A stretch of DNA of 64,000 bases from Odontesthes bonariensis (GCF_027942865.1 NC_134519.1:21982248-22046247); one strand, 5' to 3'. Positions 29,270 through 42,798 are shown, counted from the stretch's first letter. Notes: generated by a model from the sequence alone, not told the origin. Made by a program: numbers and translations.

Positions 29270-29506
29270 TTACCTGCTCTGACCTGGACTACCGAGCTGA
29301 TCACAATCTATGATCGTGAACCTGCTGTTCAGGCACAAGCTAGCACACAACGGTAAGTGAGGCAGAGCCTGCTTTTCGTCCAGAGAATTGGCTGTGATGG
29401 TAGCAGCACCATAATTCATGCCTAATGGCTTGGCTAGAGAGAGGAAGGGGGTGGTGTGTTCTGCATCTCCCAACAGGTCAGTCAGGCAGACGGTAGCAGC
29501 AGACAT
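29270..29506 (-). other. weak candidate exon, unassigned
   Basis: A 78-codon minus-strand frame opens with ATG (MSAATVCLTDLLGD...). It runs into a good donor (AGCAG followed by GTAAGC) near 29271. Codon use is plausible, but no domain or relative is recognised and no matching downstream coding exon was found. It could be an alternative leader of vwa5b2, whose start lies 1.8 kb further along on the same strand. Joining directly to the vwa5b2 start exon would be out of frame, so it would act as a leader only. It may equally be chance. Confidence 0.2.
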
Positions 29507-31668
29507 GGGTTGTTAAGACCACAGAAGCTGCAGTCTTTTTGTCTTCACATTACCATTTTAATGGTTCCAACACTACAGAGCACAAAAAAAGAAAAAAAGT
29601 ACAGTTATAGCTGCAAGAAGACATAATGATATTTAACTGTTTGGATGTACGGTGATATTTGATTGTTTGAATATACTTTCAAAGCATATACACTCTCCTG
29701 AATTCACTAAAGAAACCACTTTAGATATGTTGCTTTCTCTGTTACCACTAAACCCTTTTTTAATCTTGTTGGTCAGATCATAGACCAGTATTTTGAATAT
29801 AACAGAGAAATTCATATGCTTATATGATCAGCTGATTACTAGATTTGTTGTTAATTTTTCAGAAGATAGGGCACACGATTATTTCATCTATTTTCAAGAC
29901 TACTATTCATCAATTCTATGTCCCACAGGCGTGTTAATTTATCAGGCAAACAGGCAGATGCAAAGACAGAGCGGGTCAGAGGAGTGAAACATCCCATTGA
30001 GGGGAGCACTCAGTTTTTGTTTTGATGTTCATTCTGTGTCTTGAGTTGGATTTTTTATGATTATTGTTTCATTTAGCTTTGTATTCTTCATCTACTACGT
30101 TTTCTGCACTTTGATTTAAGTATGTGATGTCATAAAGTGATCTGGATCAGCCGTGTTTATGCCACTTAAAATTGTTTGTATGTCTGTGCTTCAGAGTGAC
30201 AGAGAAAGAGATTAGTTCCTACTTCCAATCCGTGTCCCATCCTGCCACCATGTGGCCTATTTCATTTCACCTACTGATGTACTTATGTCATGGTTTCACA
30301 AGGACACATGCATTATGACTTCATACACTGCACAGAAACAATTCAGCCCTTTTATATTCTTTTTTTCTTTTCCTGTATGTTTAAATGAAAAGACCCTTTT
30401 TAAAAACCCTAACCCTTTACAGCTTAATTCTACCAATGCATTAAAACTGGTAATAAATAGTCCAGTTATAGGGATACCACACAAACAATGTTAAAGACTG
30501 AATTGTGATAAGTCATGCCAAACTGTGAAAAGACTCAATTAACACCTTTGCTTTTTGACAGCTGTTCAGCCTGTTTAAAAAAAAAACACGTGCAGCTAAT
30601 TTGCCTTTGCAGTCATTAAAAAGTGCAAAAATGATTTTTTTTTTTTAGATATTCATTCTTTTTTTTCATCATAACTGATGATTACTTTTATTTGCAATCT
30701 AACAGACTTGCTAATTGAAGAAAGTTAGCTATGATGCTTTAGTGTAACAGTTTACGCTTTTCAAACCTTTTTCTTGCCAACATACCTTTCTATGTTAGCC
30801 TTAGCTACGTAGTAAAAGCTGTAATATTAATTGGGTGCTACAAACTATTGTAGCCATTGGAGATAAATCTGCACCCTTGACAGCTGCAGTTAACAAAAAG
30901 TTAAAGGTACAGCCACTTAAAAACTGATATTCAAAGTTACTAGACTGGGTAAACAATGTCCCGGTTGGCAATTAGCTATGAAAACTTATCTACTTCATTT
31001 TTAAGCAAAAGCAGGTCAATTGCAAAGTTCATTAAACTCTTCTGGGTTTAAGCAGTACAAGCTGTGAAAGGATTTAGATCTACTGTGCCACAAAAATACT
31101 TTGAGACATACTGAACACAAATCACAGAAATAATGATAATAGTTTTGATTCTTTAAATGCTTTTCTATCACTTCTAGCAATTTGTCAAATTAGCCTTATT
31201 ACCTTTACACTGACTGTAAGGCTGCTGCTGCTGTTTTAAAATTAGTTGTTGATACGTTAATCCCAGTTGCCATGGAAAAGAGGAGGATTTTTCTCTCAGG
31301 ATTCTACTGGAACGACTTAACAACATGACTTAACGCAAGTTGTTCAAAACTGTGGAATACAGTATGCTGCATTCTCACCACAAGACAAATCCTTACCAGG
31401 ATCGACAACAGGTCTATTAAAAGAAACTTAATCAGCGGGCACTAGATGTCAGTCTTTGCAAATCAGTAGCTTATTCCTGCTGTAGTGGTTCTGTTTTTGT
31501 GGTCTGTCTCCCTTGTCAGGATTTCAGAAGATAATCTCGTCTCTAGTACAAATCACTTTATAATCACCCATTATGGACCTGAATTATGGACCTTTTTTTT
31601 TCTTTCTTTCTTTTCACTTTTCAACTTAGAAAGCTTTTAACTGTTGCATTGGCTGTCAGGAGAGAATT

Positions 31669-31669
<1 letters not shown>

Positions 31670-31755
<86 letters not shown>

Positions 31756-31757
31756 AA
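31670..31757. repeat. (GAAA)n tetranucleotide tract
   Basis: About 21 GAAA units without interruption. A CTTT-rich stretch at about 31590-31613 is its near complement, so the pair could fold back or form a triplex. The apparent Lys/Glu-rich frame across it is low-complexity translation. Confidence 0.95.
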
Positions 31758-34700
31758 AAATAAATTGTAACATGTTTTATATTCATTAGTACTGGTCAAT
31801 TTTTTATATGAAATAAGTACATTTTTTAATACAAGGTTACATGTTTCCCAATTCTTTTTACCTCAGTTTATCTCGTACTCTGTACATCAGATGAGGACAT
31901 GGAGATACTCGGTGTTTTGGAGTTTGTTGAAGGGGGTGGATGAATTTATATTAGAACAGGATAAAGAACCGCAACACCTGAGAAAGCACCGGCTCACAAT
32001 AGTGAGCGTCTCCTCTTTTGCATGTTGGTTCATAGTTAATACTTATTCATCGTATATCATTGTGAAAAATAATCTATTTACAAAGAGACACACAAATAAG
32101 GGACTGTTTCTGTTCACTGTTCCCACTACAAACAGCGTGTTGGTCTTTTTTTTTCACATTACCACCAGGTGATGGCTAGAGTAAAAAAAAGGGTAAGCTT
32201 GAAAGCCCCAAAGCATATTGAGAAAGACTGCGCCTCTTTCCTTTATAACAGGTACGTCCACGAGATGCTGAGTAGTTTCAGTGCATCTATGCACTCCAAG
32301 CTGAAAAAAAGTAATGGACAGAAAGGGTCATGGCCCATGAGGGAATCGAGTGCGGGTTCTTGCTCCTCATCCTGATCCTCCTGATCATGTTTGCATGCGC
32401 AAAGATGCAGCCCTCTGTTTCTACTTGCTAAAGTTAGACCAAAGCACCACATGACCTTGTGCTTTTAAGATCTCAACATCAGTCCTATAATTATAACTCT
32501 GTTGCAAAATGGAAGTGTCGCTTTACTTTCATGTTTACCTGCTGCTCTTTTCAGGTGAAAATACAACGTTGTAAGACCAGATCAAGGGCCTGTGTTGTGT
32601 AATCCCAAGCAGGAAGAGCGGTTCTTAGCAGTGTTTCCACGTGAACATAATCAACCGCGCTGTCTTTCTCACTCCATTATGTAAATTGGGTGTTTCATTA
32701 TTGAACAGTTGGTCTTTAACGTGCATTTAATGGCAGTTAATGTGACTGTTGGGGTCATAAGAGATCTAATTAACAACATGTCTAACAATGACCTATTACA
32801 GGCCTGCTCAGATGAGCTGCTTCTGCTTGACTATTGTCAGGGGGTTCAAGTGTCTGTCTGTGCTGAAATGTTGGGAACCTCTTCTCTGTTGTGTACCCCA
32901 CTGACCTAGATTTCAATTGTTTTCTCCCTGAGACAATAGGCGAAATGGTTTCATGACTGAACACAATACCTGGGTGTTATTCAACACAATTGTTGTGAAG
33001 CTTTTCATTGTAGGATGAGTTTATGCTGTGTATTGTGTTTTTTCTACACCTTATTTATTTATTTTTTTAAGTAACCTGCTCAGGCAGCCAGCTATTGATA
33101 AGTTTGTGCAAAGTATGTGCAAATATAATTTGCATTCGAGTCATGAACTTCTCAAAATATTCTTAAACTTCAAAGCAAAGTAGTAGTACTTGCATGGTTG
33201 TCAATTGTCAGATTTCTGAGTAATTTTCTGAATTGTGTCTAAAGATGCTAAATTACATGTCTTCTTTATTTATTTCACCAGTGTGTGCAGTTGAACAGCT
33301 TCGGAACTGACTGAATGCATCTACAGTAAGGTGGGTATGACCGGTAATGACGCCACTAGATAAACATCACAGTTGTAGACACTGAGACAGGCTTGAAGAG
33401 AGAGAGCGAATATAAAATGGTGCTCCAAGCTTGGTGGATAGACGAACGAAGAGTGAGCAGAAGGCAAATTAATCAAAGGACATCAAAGGCAAATGGATGG
33501 AGAGAAGGATGGGATGAAAAAGTGCCGCTCGTTTGTCCCATGCTGTTCCCGCTCCGCTCTGCCTGAGCCTGCCCTCAGATCTCTGAGCCATTGTGCCACA
33601 TGGGTGCATGAAGGGGGCTGAGGCACAGCAAAACATACGCACACTGAGCACAGAGCGTGAAATGAAGAACTTTCATTTTAAGAGTTTATCCATCTTAACT
33701 CCTCTAACTCAACTCTTCATTCTGTCTAAAGCGTTCTTCCCCATCCTTTCAAACACGCATTTGTTTGTAGTTTTATGCTATTAAACCATCCAAATTTACC
33801 ACAGCTGGCTGCACAGCCTATAACTGAAACATAAACACACAGTCGCACACTAACAACTGCTGTATGTTGTCAGCATGAACTCTTCTGTCAGAGCTGGCTT
33901 GTGGCAGCAGTGGACGGCTGTCTTTGATAACGCCCTGCTTGATTCAGCCACCGCTCTTTTTATTGTTCAGCCAGTCAGCTGGTTCAAAGCTGACTCCAAT
34001 TTCTTCTTCTCCTGTAGACAGACTTCTTTCTGTCTCTATCCAGACTGCGACCATTCTGTAGCCTGCCAATGTACTGACCATCATGTTTTTATTAGTTTTA
34101 TACTGTGGATCGCTTGCTGCAGTTTTACCATTGACAGCATTGTAACATAATACGATAGTAGCAGCATGCATTTTTCAGATTAATAATTAGAATGATACCT
34201 TTGAAAGCTTTGAATGAATGATGAAAGCTTTGAAATGTCTGTTTACTTTATGTCCTCCTAATTTGCTCTATTATACACAGACTTTTACAATGAGAACATG
34301 GTGTTATCATTATGCTTTACATGTTTATTGTTTTTATAGAGGTGGCTGTAGCTCACATAATCTTAATATTGCTCATCCTTGAGGCTGATGGGTCTGTCTG
34401 TATATGTTATCAAAACATAACCAACACCATTTTTCAAAGGTTTCCAAGCATGATCATTTAAAAAGAAGAGGCTACTTTTCCAATCATGATTAAAATAGAT
34501 ATTAGAATAGAATACTTTGTTCTTCATTTGTGTTGCAACAAACTACGGTAAAAATGTTAATGTGATAAAGAGAAGAAGACTTGCTGTAAATCTCGTGGGT
34601 AGCTCAGTTTGGCTTTACATTTGTGTAGCTTTTACTGATTGTAAACAACTTTTTGTCAGTTTAGAGGGTTAAGTTGAAGGAAACATTAAAAAAAGTTAAC

Positions 34701-35474
34701 AACAGAAGAATGCTAAAGACAATATATAGAGCTATATATTATATGTTATATGTTCAGTAAATGCTTTTATGCTTTTCGATTTAAAATCCTCCATGTTCAT
34801 GAGCAGTGTGTTACCGTATCTTTATGTAACAAAAGCAGAGTTCAGCAGAGAAAGACAAAAGTGATGTGAACTGACAATATTTTAATGGGAGGGATAAAAG
34901 ACTGTAAGTGATCAATGGAGGCGGCAGCCAAGTGATGCCCGGGGGATGGCTTTGATGTGGGCATCCTCAGAGGGACGCCAGGAACAATGCCCTCTTTGAG
35001 GGGCACGAATGGCAGACACTTCCCCCTCACTCCTGCTCTCTCACACTCAGCCTCCCTGTGTGTCCCACTCGCCCGACTCCCACTGCAACTCTTCCGTTCA
35101 GACAGTGATTGACATCCTTCTCACTCCATATTCCTCTACCCCAGGGCCAGATCAGCGAATAGTCTTATCTCCATAACTTTCTCCCTCTTCCTCTCACAGT
35201 AATTAATTCAAACAACACCCCTTTCCCTGTCGCCCAGCCCATCACTCTGCTTACCCCCTTCTCCCCCTCCCTTTCTGAATCTCGCTTTCTCCCTCCCTCT
35301 GTCTCCTTTCATAGAACCAAACCTCTTTGTGATGTCCAGCCTTGGCAAGTTGCGCCCGATTTGCTGTCACAGTCTTAATGAATTCATCTGTTTGTGTATT
35401 GGCCAAGGGAGCATTTCTCCCTCCCTTCCCTCTCCTCGTCCCCCTCCCTCTTATTGGTGTTCCCTTGGGGACTC

Positions 35475-35482
35475 TATATATA
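35475..35482 (+). promoter_or_regulatory. prss56: TATA box of prss56
   Basis: TATATATA lies in the context GGGGACTCTATATATACC. It sits about 265 bases before the prss56 start codon, following a long C/T-rich stretch. Transcription would begin near 35505-35512. A clear TATA box fits a tissue-restricted gene. Confidence 0.55.
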
Positions 35483-35745
35483 CCAGGGACCACTCCAGGC
35501 ATCTATTGTTCCTCTAAGTAAACTTACAAACAGATGCCCTGCACTGCAGTCTGGGAGAGAGCCCAGAGAGTCAGGAGGAGAGAGACAATCAGTGATCATT
35601 GCGTAGAGCCGCTGACAATAACAACGTGGAAACTCTGCAGACTAGCCTTATCTCCAGCACCTCTACATCCTTTTGAGTCACCCTGTGGCGCTCCCGTCTG
35701 TCTGTTTGCTGTCACTGTGGAGTGGAGGTCTGATGTTCTGACACC

Positions 35746-38700
35746 ATGCTGCTGCTGCTGGTATCACTTTTGCTTACGGGGTTGGACTGTTTGCTGGGTG
35801 CCCCAGCAGGTAGAGAGGTCTACAGGATGCCCCAAAGTGCACTCAAAGGTATATTCTCTAAACCTTTTATAGCTGTTTGGGAAGTAGTTGCCATAGTAAC
35901 TGTCACTGAATACATATGGGAAATTTGATCTCAGCGAGGTGGGTTTATTCAAATGAAAATAGCCTCTTTTTTTTTTTATTCTTATTGAAAGATTATCAAA
36001 ATATACTATTGCATTTGAGTTAAAACCCTTCAAATAAAAAATGACAATGCTGTAATGTTTTAAACTTTGACATCTGTTCATACATTGGTTTTGGGGAAAT
36101 GAGATGTTTTTCCCGTAATCAGTAACTAATAAATACTTTTTTTGCACTTAGTGTTGTCTTTGTATGTCAAGCACAAATATGTGGTTCTTTCGGCTCACTT
36201 GCTGAATATAAATTGGATTAAACATCATATTCATGATCCTATACGCATAATTTAGCAGAGCTAAGAAAAAAGGGTGGATTTGGTGTTTGGTCATTTTTCC
36301 CCTAACTTTAGGTCTCAGGTTTGAAAACCCCTGCTGCAGAAATAACTCATCAAAATCTCTTTAGGGCCTTCTCTGCTTGTGGTGCTGATTACAGCTGAGC
36401 TTTCAAACAAGGCCAGCAATGGCACTGTTGAGTGTTCAGTACTAGGGACTGCCAGCCGGTGCCCTTAGGGAGCCGGTCCCTCTGCCCATCAGCTTCTGCC
36501 CACTCAGCCCTGGTCTTCTAATTAAGTCTTCAATCAGTATTGTTGTTGTTAGTGGCCTATCCTGTGATGTGGTGCAGCACAGAGGGGGGCTGCAGGGTTG
36601 GCGGCCCGATTGAAGTGTGTCTGTAGAAGCCACAACAGCGCGCTGAGCGTGAGTTAGCTTCCCTAAAATGCTGCCAATGAGCTCAAAGAGCAGCATGAGA
36701 AAAGGGGGCTACTCACACACATACCAAAAAGCTGCAGCAATTCATGCTAATGCCCACATGCACACATAATGTTCCCACAGCAAATAACAGTCTTCTACGT
36801 GATGACCTAGATGTCCTTTCTTTAATCTTGCTGCCAAAGTCTTCCTATCCAAACTTGGTAGTTCTGTCAGAATTCATGTATCTCTAGATTTTTGATTAAA
36901 AAAATCTGTTACTCTGATAATTGTATTACACTGCATGATGGCTCGGCTCAAAATTTTTGACGCCAAAAGCAATTTGAAAAAAAAAAAACAAGTTCAGCTG
37001 CTTGACTTTGACAAACTGTGTAAAAGAGAGAAAATCCACAAGTTGTCTTTGACATTTATGTGCTGTAATTGCTGCATATCTGCTGGCTGATATAGAAAAC
37101 CTGTCAGTAAAATATGCTGATGTTTATCTGTTTATTTCTGTCGCTGCATTCTCTCTGATCTCTAATTTGGCACTAATAGAATTTAAGGTCCTAAAACACT
37201 TTTCTTTTCTTCCTGGCCCATCTTGCAGCTCTGTCTGATCGTGGCACAGTTGTTCTAGAAGCAGCCATGGCGAGTGCCCTTTCCACTCTTGAGCGTGCAT
37301 CATCGGAGAGAAGCCAGGCAGAGGCAAACTGCCGAGGTTGCGTTCCCTGCCTGTTTCAGAACTGTGGACAGCTGTCTGGGTCTTGCTGTAAGGATGACGT
37401 TGCCCTTGCTGCCGTCTCGTCTCTTACCTTCCTTTTATCATGTTATGTTACTACAGAATGTCTTCTTACTACATTCATGATACCAAAATCTCCCTCTCCT
37501 GTCCCACAGCATCACCTTCTAGTGCCTTATCACAGCCCAGCTGTGATGTAATCAGTAAGGCTCAGAAGCTTCTCGTTGAGGCAGAGCGGAGCTGGGCTCT
37601 GAGTCAGGCCTGTGCATACTATCAGCATCGCTGCCCGCCTGGTGAATTAGACAGTGAAAGCTGCATCAGGATCATGGGTGAGAGTTGCAGCGCTCGTGTC
37701 CTTCAGTGCAGCCTGCTGAACACAATGCAGAACCTGGAGCCTGTTATGCAGACCCACGCACAGGGTGAGGGGGACACACCTCACATCACACTGACAGATG
37801 CAAACAGATTATCCTGATGCACAGGGTCGATTTGCACAACTCTGATTTTCTGCGCTTATGGACTAATTTGACCATCAGTGTCTCTCTATCCCAGCAGCAG
37901 TGTGTGGTCAAAGGTCATCCCCAGTGCAAAACATCACACAGCCCCGCTCCCGGATTGTAGGTGGCTCCCCTGCGCCGCCGGGCAGCTGGCCCTGGCTCGT
38001 CAACCTTCAGGTAGATGGCGGGCTGATGTGCGGAGGAGTTCTAGTGGACAGCTCATGGGTGGTCACTGCTGCACATTGTTTTGCTGGGTAAGTGCGCCTG
38101 TGTCACTAAGAGAATAGGTCATTATCAAGTAATAGTATGAAAGTATTTTAATTGTAATCGAGGATATTTTTATGTTATCTTCACCCTTTCACTCCTTATA
38201 TTTTCTCTGTAGCAGCCGCAGTGAGAGTCACTGGACTGCTGTGGTGGGTGAGTTTGACATCACCAAGACTGACCCTGATGAGCAGGCTCTCAAAGTGAAC
38301 CGCATCATTCCCCATCCTAAGGTAGAAAATATATGGATATATGCGAATAGTATCTTGTTATCTCATAGATTTTAGCTTGGATTTAATTAATTTGGCTTTC
38401 ATTTAAGTGTCCCAGTTCAGTTTTTAAGTGAATAAATCTTATTTTCCTGCAGTTCAACCCAAAGACATTTAACAACGATATAGCGCTGGTGGAGCTGACA
38501 TCCCCGGTGGTCCTGTCAGAACATGTCACCCCAGTGTGCCTCCCTTCTGGCATGGAGCTACCCACTGGCAGCCCGTGTCTGGTAGCAGGCTGGGGGTCTC
38601 TTTATGAGGGTGAGTGGGGGGATGTCAAGTACCTTCCCCGGGTCACAGCTGTTAATAGTTTAGTACACTTAAAAAAACTGAAAATAACTGCCGATTGCAT

Positions 38701-41540
38701 TTAGGCTCTTTACCGTGGTACTGATTTCTGAATGCTATAACCTGTGAAAATTCAACACGTTTATTTGTATTTCTCTCTACAGATGGCCCATCTGCTGACA
38801 TTGTGATGGAGGCCAAGGTGCCCCTGCTGCCTCAAAGCACCTGTAAGAGTGCTCTTGGCAAAGAACTGGTCACCAACACCATGCTTTGTGCTGGCTATCT
38901 GTCTGGAGGCATTGACTCCTGTCAGGTAGGCAAACCAGTATTATTTTTAAGGGATGTTGTCCTTGTTTTCAGATCTCTCAAGTTCTATTTGGGAACTGTG
39001 TCTCACTTAGGTTTAATTAATGGTAAAAGATCCAAGACTCCCTCAGCATCTTAAAAAAATAAACCATTTTCCATAGAGAGACATGCTTTTCAAATCTTTG
39101 GACAATTTTGTGTCATCTTCAGGGAGATTCTGGAGGCCCGCTGATCTACCAGGACCGAATTTCAGGTCGCTTTCAGCTCTATGGCATCACTTCTTGGGGA
39201 GACGGCTGTGGGGAGAAAGGCAAGCCTGGAGTATACACGAGGGTGTCTGCGTTCTCTGATTGGATTCAGGCTGAAATACAGAGTGAGTTTCAAGCAATAA
39301 TAACACAGCACACAAAGTTAGATATTTTGGATAGTTGTTTTTTTTTTTTGTCACTGCATCAATTGAAAATGATTTTGATTGGTTTGCAGTACACAGTACT
39401 TTATGTCCATGCTGGAAAATGAAATGACCTATACGATTTCTCTCTTCTTTAGAAGCATTTGGGAGCAGGGAGCCAACGTGTCCAGAACTTTTAAAGACAA
39501 CTGAAATGACAGAAGAGGAACAGAGGTCGGAGTTTGGTTCTTTGTGTCGCTTCTATACCCTGACCTGTCCTTCTGGTCAGTCTGCCAGCGCCTGCAGTCG
39601 AATGGCCGAGGACAAATGCCTCATCCGCTTCAAGAAATGTCGTAAGTTCTTTTACTCAAAAGCTGCCCTCGTTAGATGTTGATTGAACTAAAAAGATATT
39701 TTCTTGATTTGGGGTTTGTTTGCTGTAAAGCTTTCTGAACTTTTGTCCACTCTCTGTCACCTAGAGTTGCGCTCATTCCTGCAGACCCTGCTGGACTTGC
39801 TCCAGAGGGCTGAGGACTACATTAGGGACAAAGTGGACTTGACTTTTTTCACCCAGACTCTGCCTCAGCTTGTAGAGCACATCTACAGCACAGCTTTCTC
39901 TCAGACGAGAGAGAGGAGAGACCTCAGCCAGAACCATGGTCTCACACAGATTAAAGGTACAGGACTGGCTGATTATGTTTTTGCATCATTGCATGTTTGG
40001 CAAGAATCCTTAAGCACATCCAGTTCCTGTGCATTGTGATGCTGAGTGGGGGTATACCATGTGGGTTTGAAACAGGTATTTCATTTCTTGCAGAACAGCT
40101 AGGTGGAGCTGTGAGGCCGGCAGAGCAGAGTCCCTCTCACCCTCCCCCAGCTTTATTCAGAGATGTCGGACCTTCGGTGGAAGACTGGGAGAAGTACCTG
40201 AGAAACATGGCAGATGATATGGATAAACAACACACTGATGCAGTCACAAACGTCTCAGCTTCAACAAAAAGACACGAGGATAGCCTTTTTTCTCAGGTAT
40301 TATTAACAAATAAAGCGATGCTGCATCTTTTTTTGATCAGGATGAGATTCTCTGCACATTTACTTTCAATTTCAACGTTGTAACGCAGTCTTCTTTCCTT
40401 TTTGTTTTCACATGGATTTATCACAGCCTAAGCTTAACATCAATGGGTATTTTTACATGTCATTTACAGCCACGGGATTCCGTGGTGCAACAGCTGGCGG
40501 GACAATATCAGTCTGTTATTTCAGCTCTTCGCTCTAAACTGGGCTCCAGAGCTGCTCCTCCCCTCTTGCACTTGGACCCGGTCTACCTGCAGGAGGGCTC
40601 TACCAACATTCGGCCTGTTTTTACCTCTTCCACTGGAGCGCCTGTCCTCACCAATCCATCCCCCCATTCCCAGGAATCCCAGGAGCCTTGGTCACTTCTG
40701 ACAGCCTTGATGGATGAAATTCAAAAACTAAGTACACAAGATGAGACTGCAGCCGAAGACGCATCACTGAGTGAATCCTCAGCCAGTAAAGATGCTTCTC
40801 CTGATGGAGAGTGGAGCGCCACATCAGAGGATTTTACATTTGTTGAGAATGAAGATGGAGTAGAAATGAAAACTCCAGCATTACCGCTCTCAGAACAGTC
40901 AACCGCTGGTGTCCAGCAAGTCATTGAGAGCGCTCACACAAAAACGTCTGACCTCAGACATGCTGTTAAACCTTCAAGTCTTCACAGAAAATACAGGAGT
41001 CTTCTTCGCAAGAGGCAGATATCTGGTGCCAGTGGGAAAGGTATGTCACACCTTGCTCCGACAAATGTTTTATTGAACATCTTTACAAAGTAATCCACGC
41101 ATTATTGATGGATATTTTTCCATATTTTCTAAACTAAAATGTTTTTTTTGTGTGTTTGTAACAGTTTGTCCCGGGCTGAGAGAGTCTTCTCAGCAAGTCA
41201 GCCTAATCAGAGACTCATACAGTTGGGTCTTAAGCATCCCAAACAAAAATTTGCACATGAATTTCCAAGAGGTAAATGCCTGACGATAAGGAAGTCCATT
41301 TGCTTGCAGCGTGATCTTTTTCTTAGCTCTGATTTACCCCTCTAACTGGGTCTCTCTTTTCCTCAGGTGTTAGTCGATTTGAGCTCAAAGAATGATCGAG
41401 GACTTTACCAGGCGCGGATCAGAGCTGTAGTGGGAGGACGACCCTTGACCTTCTACAGTCTGGTTGGCCTGGAGAACGAATCATTCTACCGCAGTGTGCC
41501 GAGGATTATTGCTTTGGCACTGGAGGTTCTCAAGACTTAG
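35746..41540 (+). CDS. prss56: serine protease 56 (secreted trypsin-like)
   Basis: Secreted S1A protease. Its known orthologue is expressed in retinal Mueller glia and affects eye size. Exons: 35746-35848, 37229-37387, 37510-37764, 37895-38087, 38213-38321, 38453-38609, 38783-38925, 39123-39282, 39453-39641, 39765-39956, 40094-40296, 40470-41040, 41165-41271 and 41367-41540, about 904 aa. A signal peptide (about 1-18) precedes a Cys-rich propeptide. Activation is expected at R192/I193 (IVGG). The triad H233 (TAAHC), D282 (NNDIAL) and S376 (GDSGGP) is complete, and D370 six residues before the serine gives trypsin-like specificity. About 475 residues follow the protease domain, including an acidic Ser/Glu-rich exon (40470-41040) and a conserved end with [16 protein letters not shown]. 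Human PRSS56 is about 603 aa, so this form is much longer. Exons 4 and 5 begin at tandem acceptors. Confidence 0.93.
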
Positions 41541-41960
41541 CTTACGACGAAGATTGAAAGAATGAGAGACAATGAGTGGTGTGTGGAACTAAAAACTCTG
41601 TCCTGAGAGAGATATGCACATCAAGCAGACACTTGTACAAACTCTTCTTCCTCTGCTGTCTCCAGAGAAAAACATTATTTCTGACCCTGCTGAGAGCTAG
41701 ACTGTGACTCTCAATGCAAACCTGAATGTATCAGTCACATAATTGGCCACCAGCCAGCCACATGATTTTTATATGTGGCTTTGTCTAACTTATGAATCTG
41801 TACAAAATGATAAGTTATTCATATTGTCTTCCACAAAGGTTGAGCCTCTTGTGGAGCACACAGACTGCATATATATCATTCATGTTATCTTTATTCTTGG
41901 AATATTTATTTGTATAGAAAAGGTCTTTGTATTTTTGTAATAAAAAAAATGTATCTATAT

Positions 41961-41966
41961 AATAAA
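41961..41966 (+). terminator. prss56: poly(A) signal of prss56
   Basis: AATAAA lies about 420 bases after the prss56 stop codon. An earlier overlapping AATAAA is at about 41938. No further gene begins before 43.3 kb. Confidence 0.6.
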
Positions 41967-42745
41967 TTGCTATGAATGCTCTGGCATGTTGGGTTAATTT
42001 TAATTTCTTCTTCTCAGTTGGAACTTTCAATATCAGATATTCAATTAAGCTCACAGCAATGCTGCTCGTAACTTGTGCTGCAGTTCTCTCAGCACACAAA
42101 CATAATTTCCCAAGAACAATTTTCTGACTGTCCCATCTTTGTGACCCCACACTAACCTCGTTCATTACACCCTATAAGGGTATAAGCCCTTAACCATCAA
42201 CCTTGCAGCTGCTGCCCAGTGATGACAACTGGAACCCTTCTATTTTCTTTCCTCTTTTCCTGGCTGGGTAGCAGAACTACTCTGACCTTTACTGTCTCTT
42301 ATTGTCTGTATTGCAGGGTGTTGCTTTTTTCCACTTTCTTTTTGCTCCCCAGGTCTCAGCCCCTGTTTGAGTGTGATGATTGGCTGCATAGACCAAATTA
42401 GCTTCCCTCTACATCTTTCTGCCCAGCGCAAGTCCGATAAGAGGGATATTCATGGATTACGCAGACGCATACCTCTGTTGCAACTCATCAACTCCTTCTT
42501 CAGCCTGCTGTGTTTGTGTGAGTGAGTGGGAAGTGTGCCTTATTATGGAAAACATTTTTTGCGACTCACACAGAAACACACATACCACTTACACAAGGGA
42601 ATGACAAGCCACAAATGTGTCTGTAACCCCAGCAGAGCCCAGTCAGTCATCAGAGAGGGTGTGCAAATGGCCAAGACTTACCACCTGTTCTCTTGACCAC
42701 TGTGTGGCTTTTAATGTTATGTCCAAAACACACACTCACGCACGT

Positions 42746-42746
<1 letters not shown>

Positions 42747-42796
<50 letters not shown>
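42747..42796. repeat. (CA)n microsatellite
   Basis: About 25 CA units, 520 bases upstream of the chrng start codon. Confidence 0.95.

Positions 42797-42798
<2 letters not shown>

Larger units (their letters stand above)
27570..35470. other. 8-kb gene-poor interval between vwa5b2 and prss56
   Basis: No conserved coding exon is recognisable. The interval contains a GT microsatellite, a GAAA microsatellite, an exon-like frame at 29270-29506 and a pyrimidine-rich stretch at about 35190-35310 upstream of prss56. It separates genes that map to different human chromosome arms. It may carry vwa5b2 or prss56 regulatory sequence, which I cannot see directly. Confidence 0.5.

Noticed and set aside
31586-31789. 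Plus-strand frame rich in Lys and Glu
   Set aside because: It is translation of the GAAA microsatellite.
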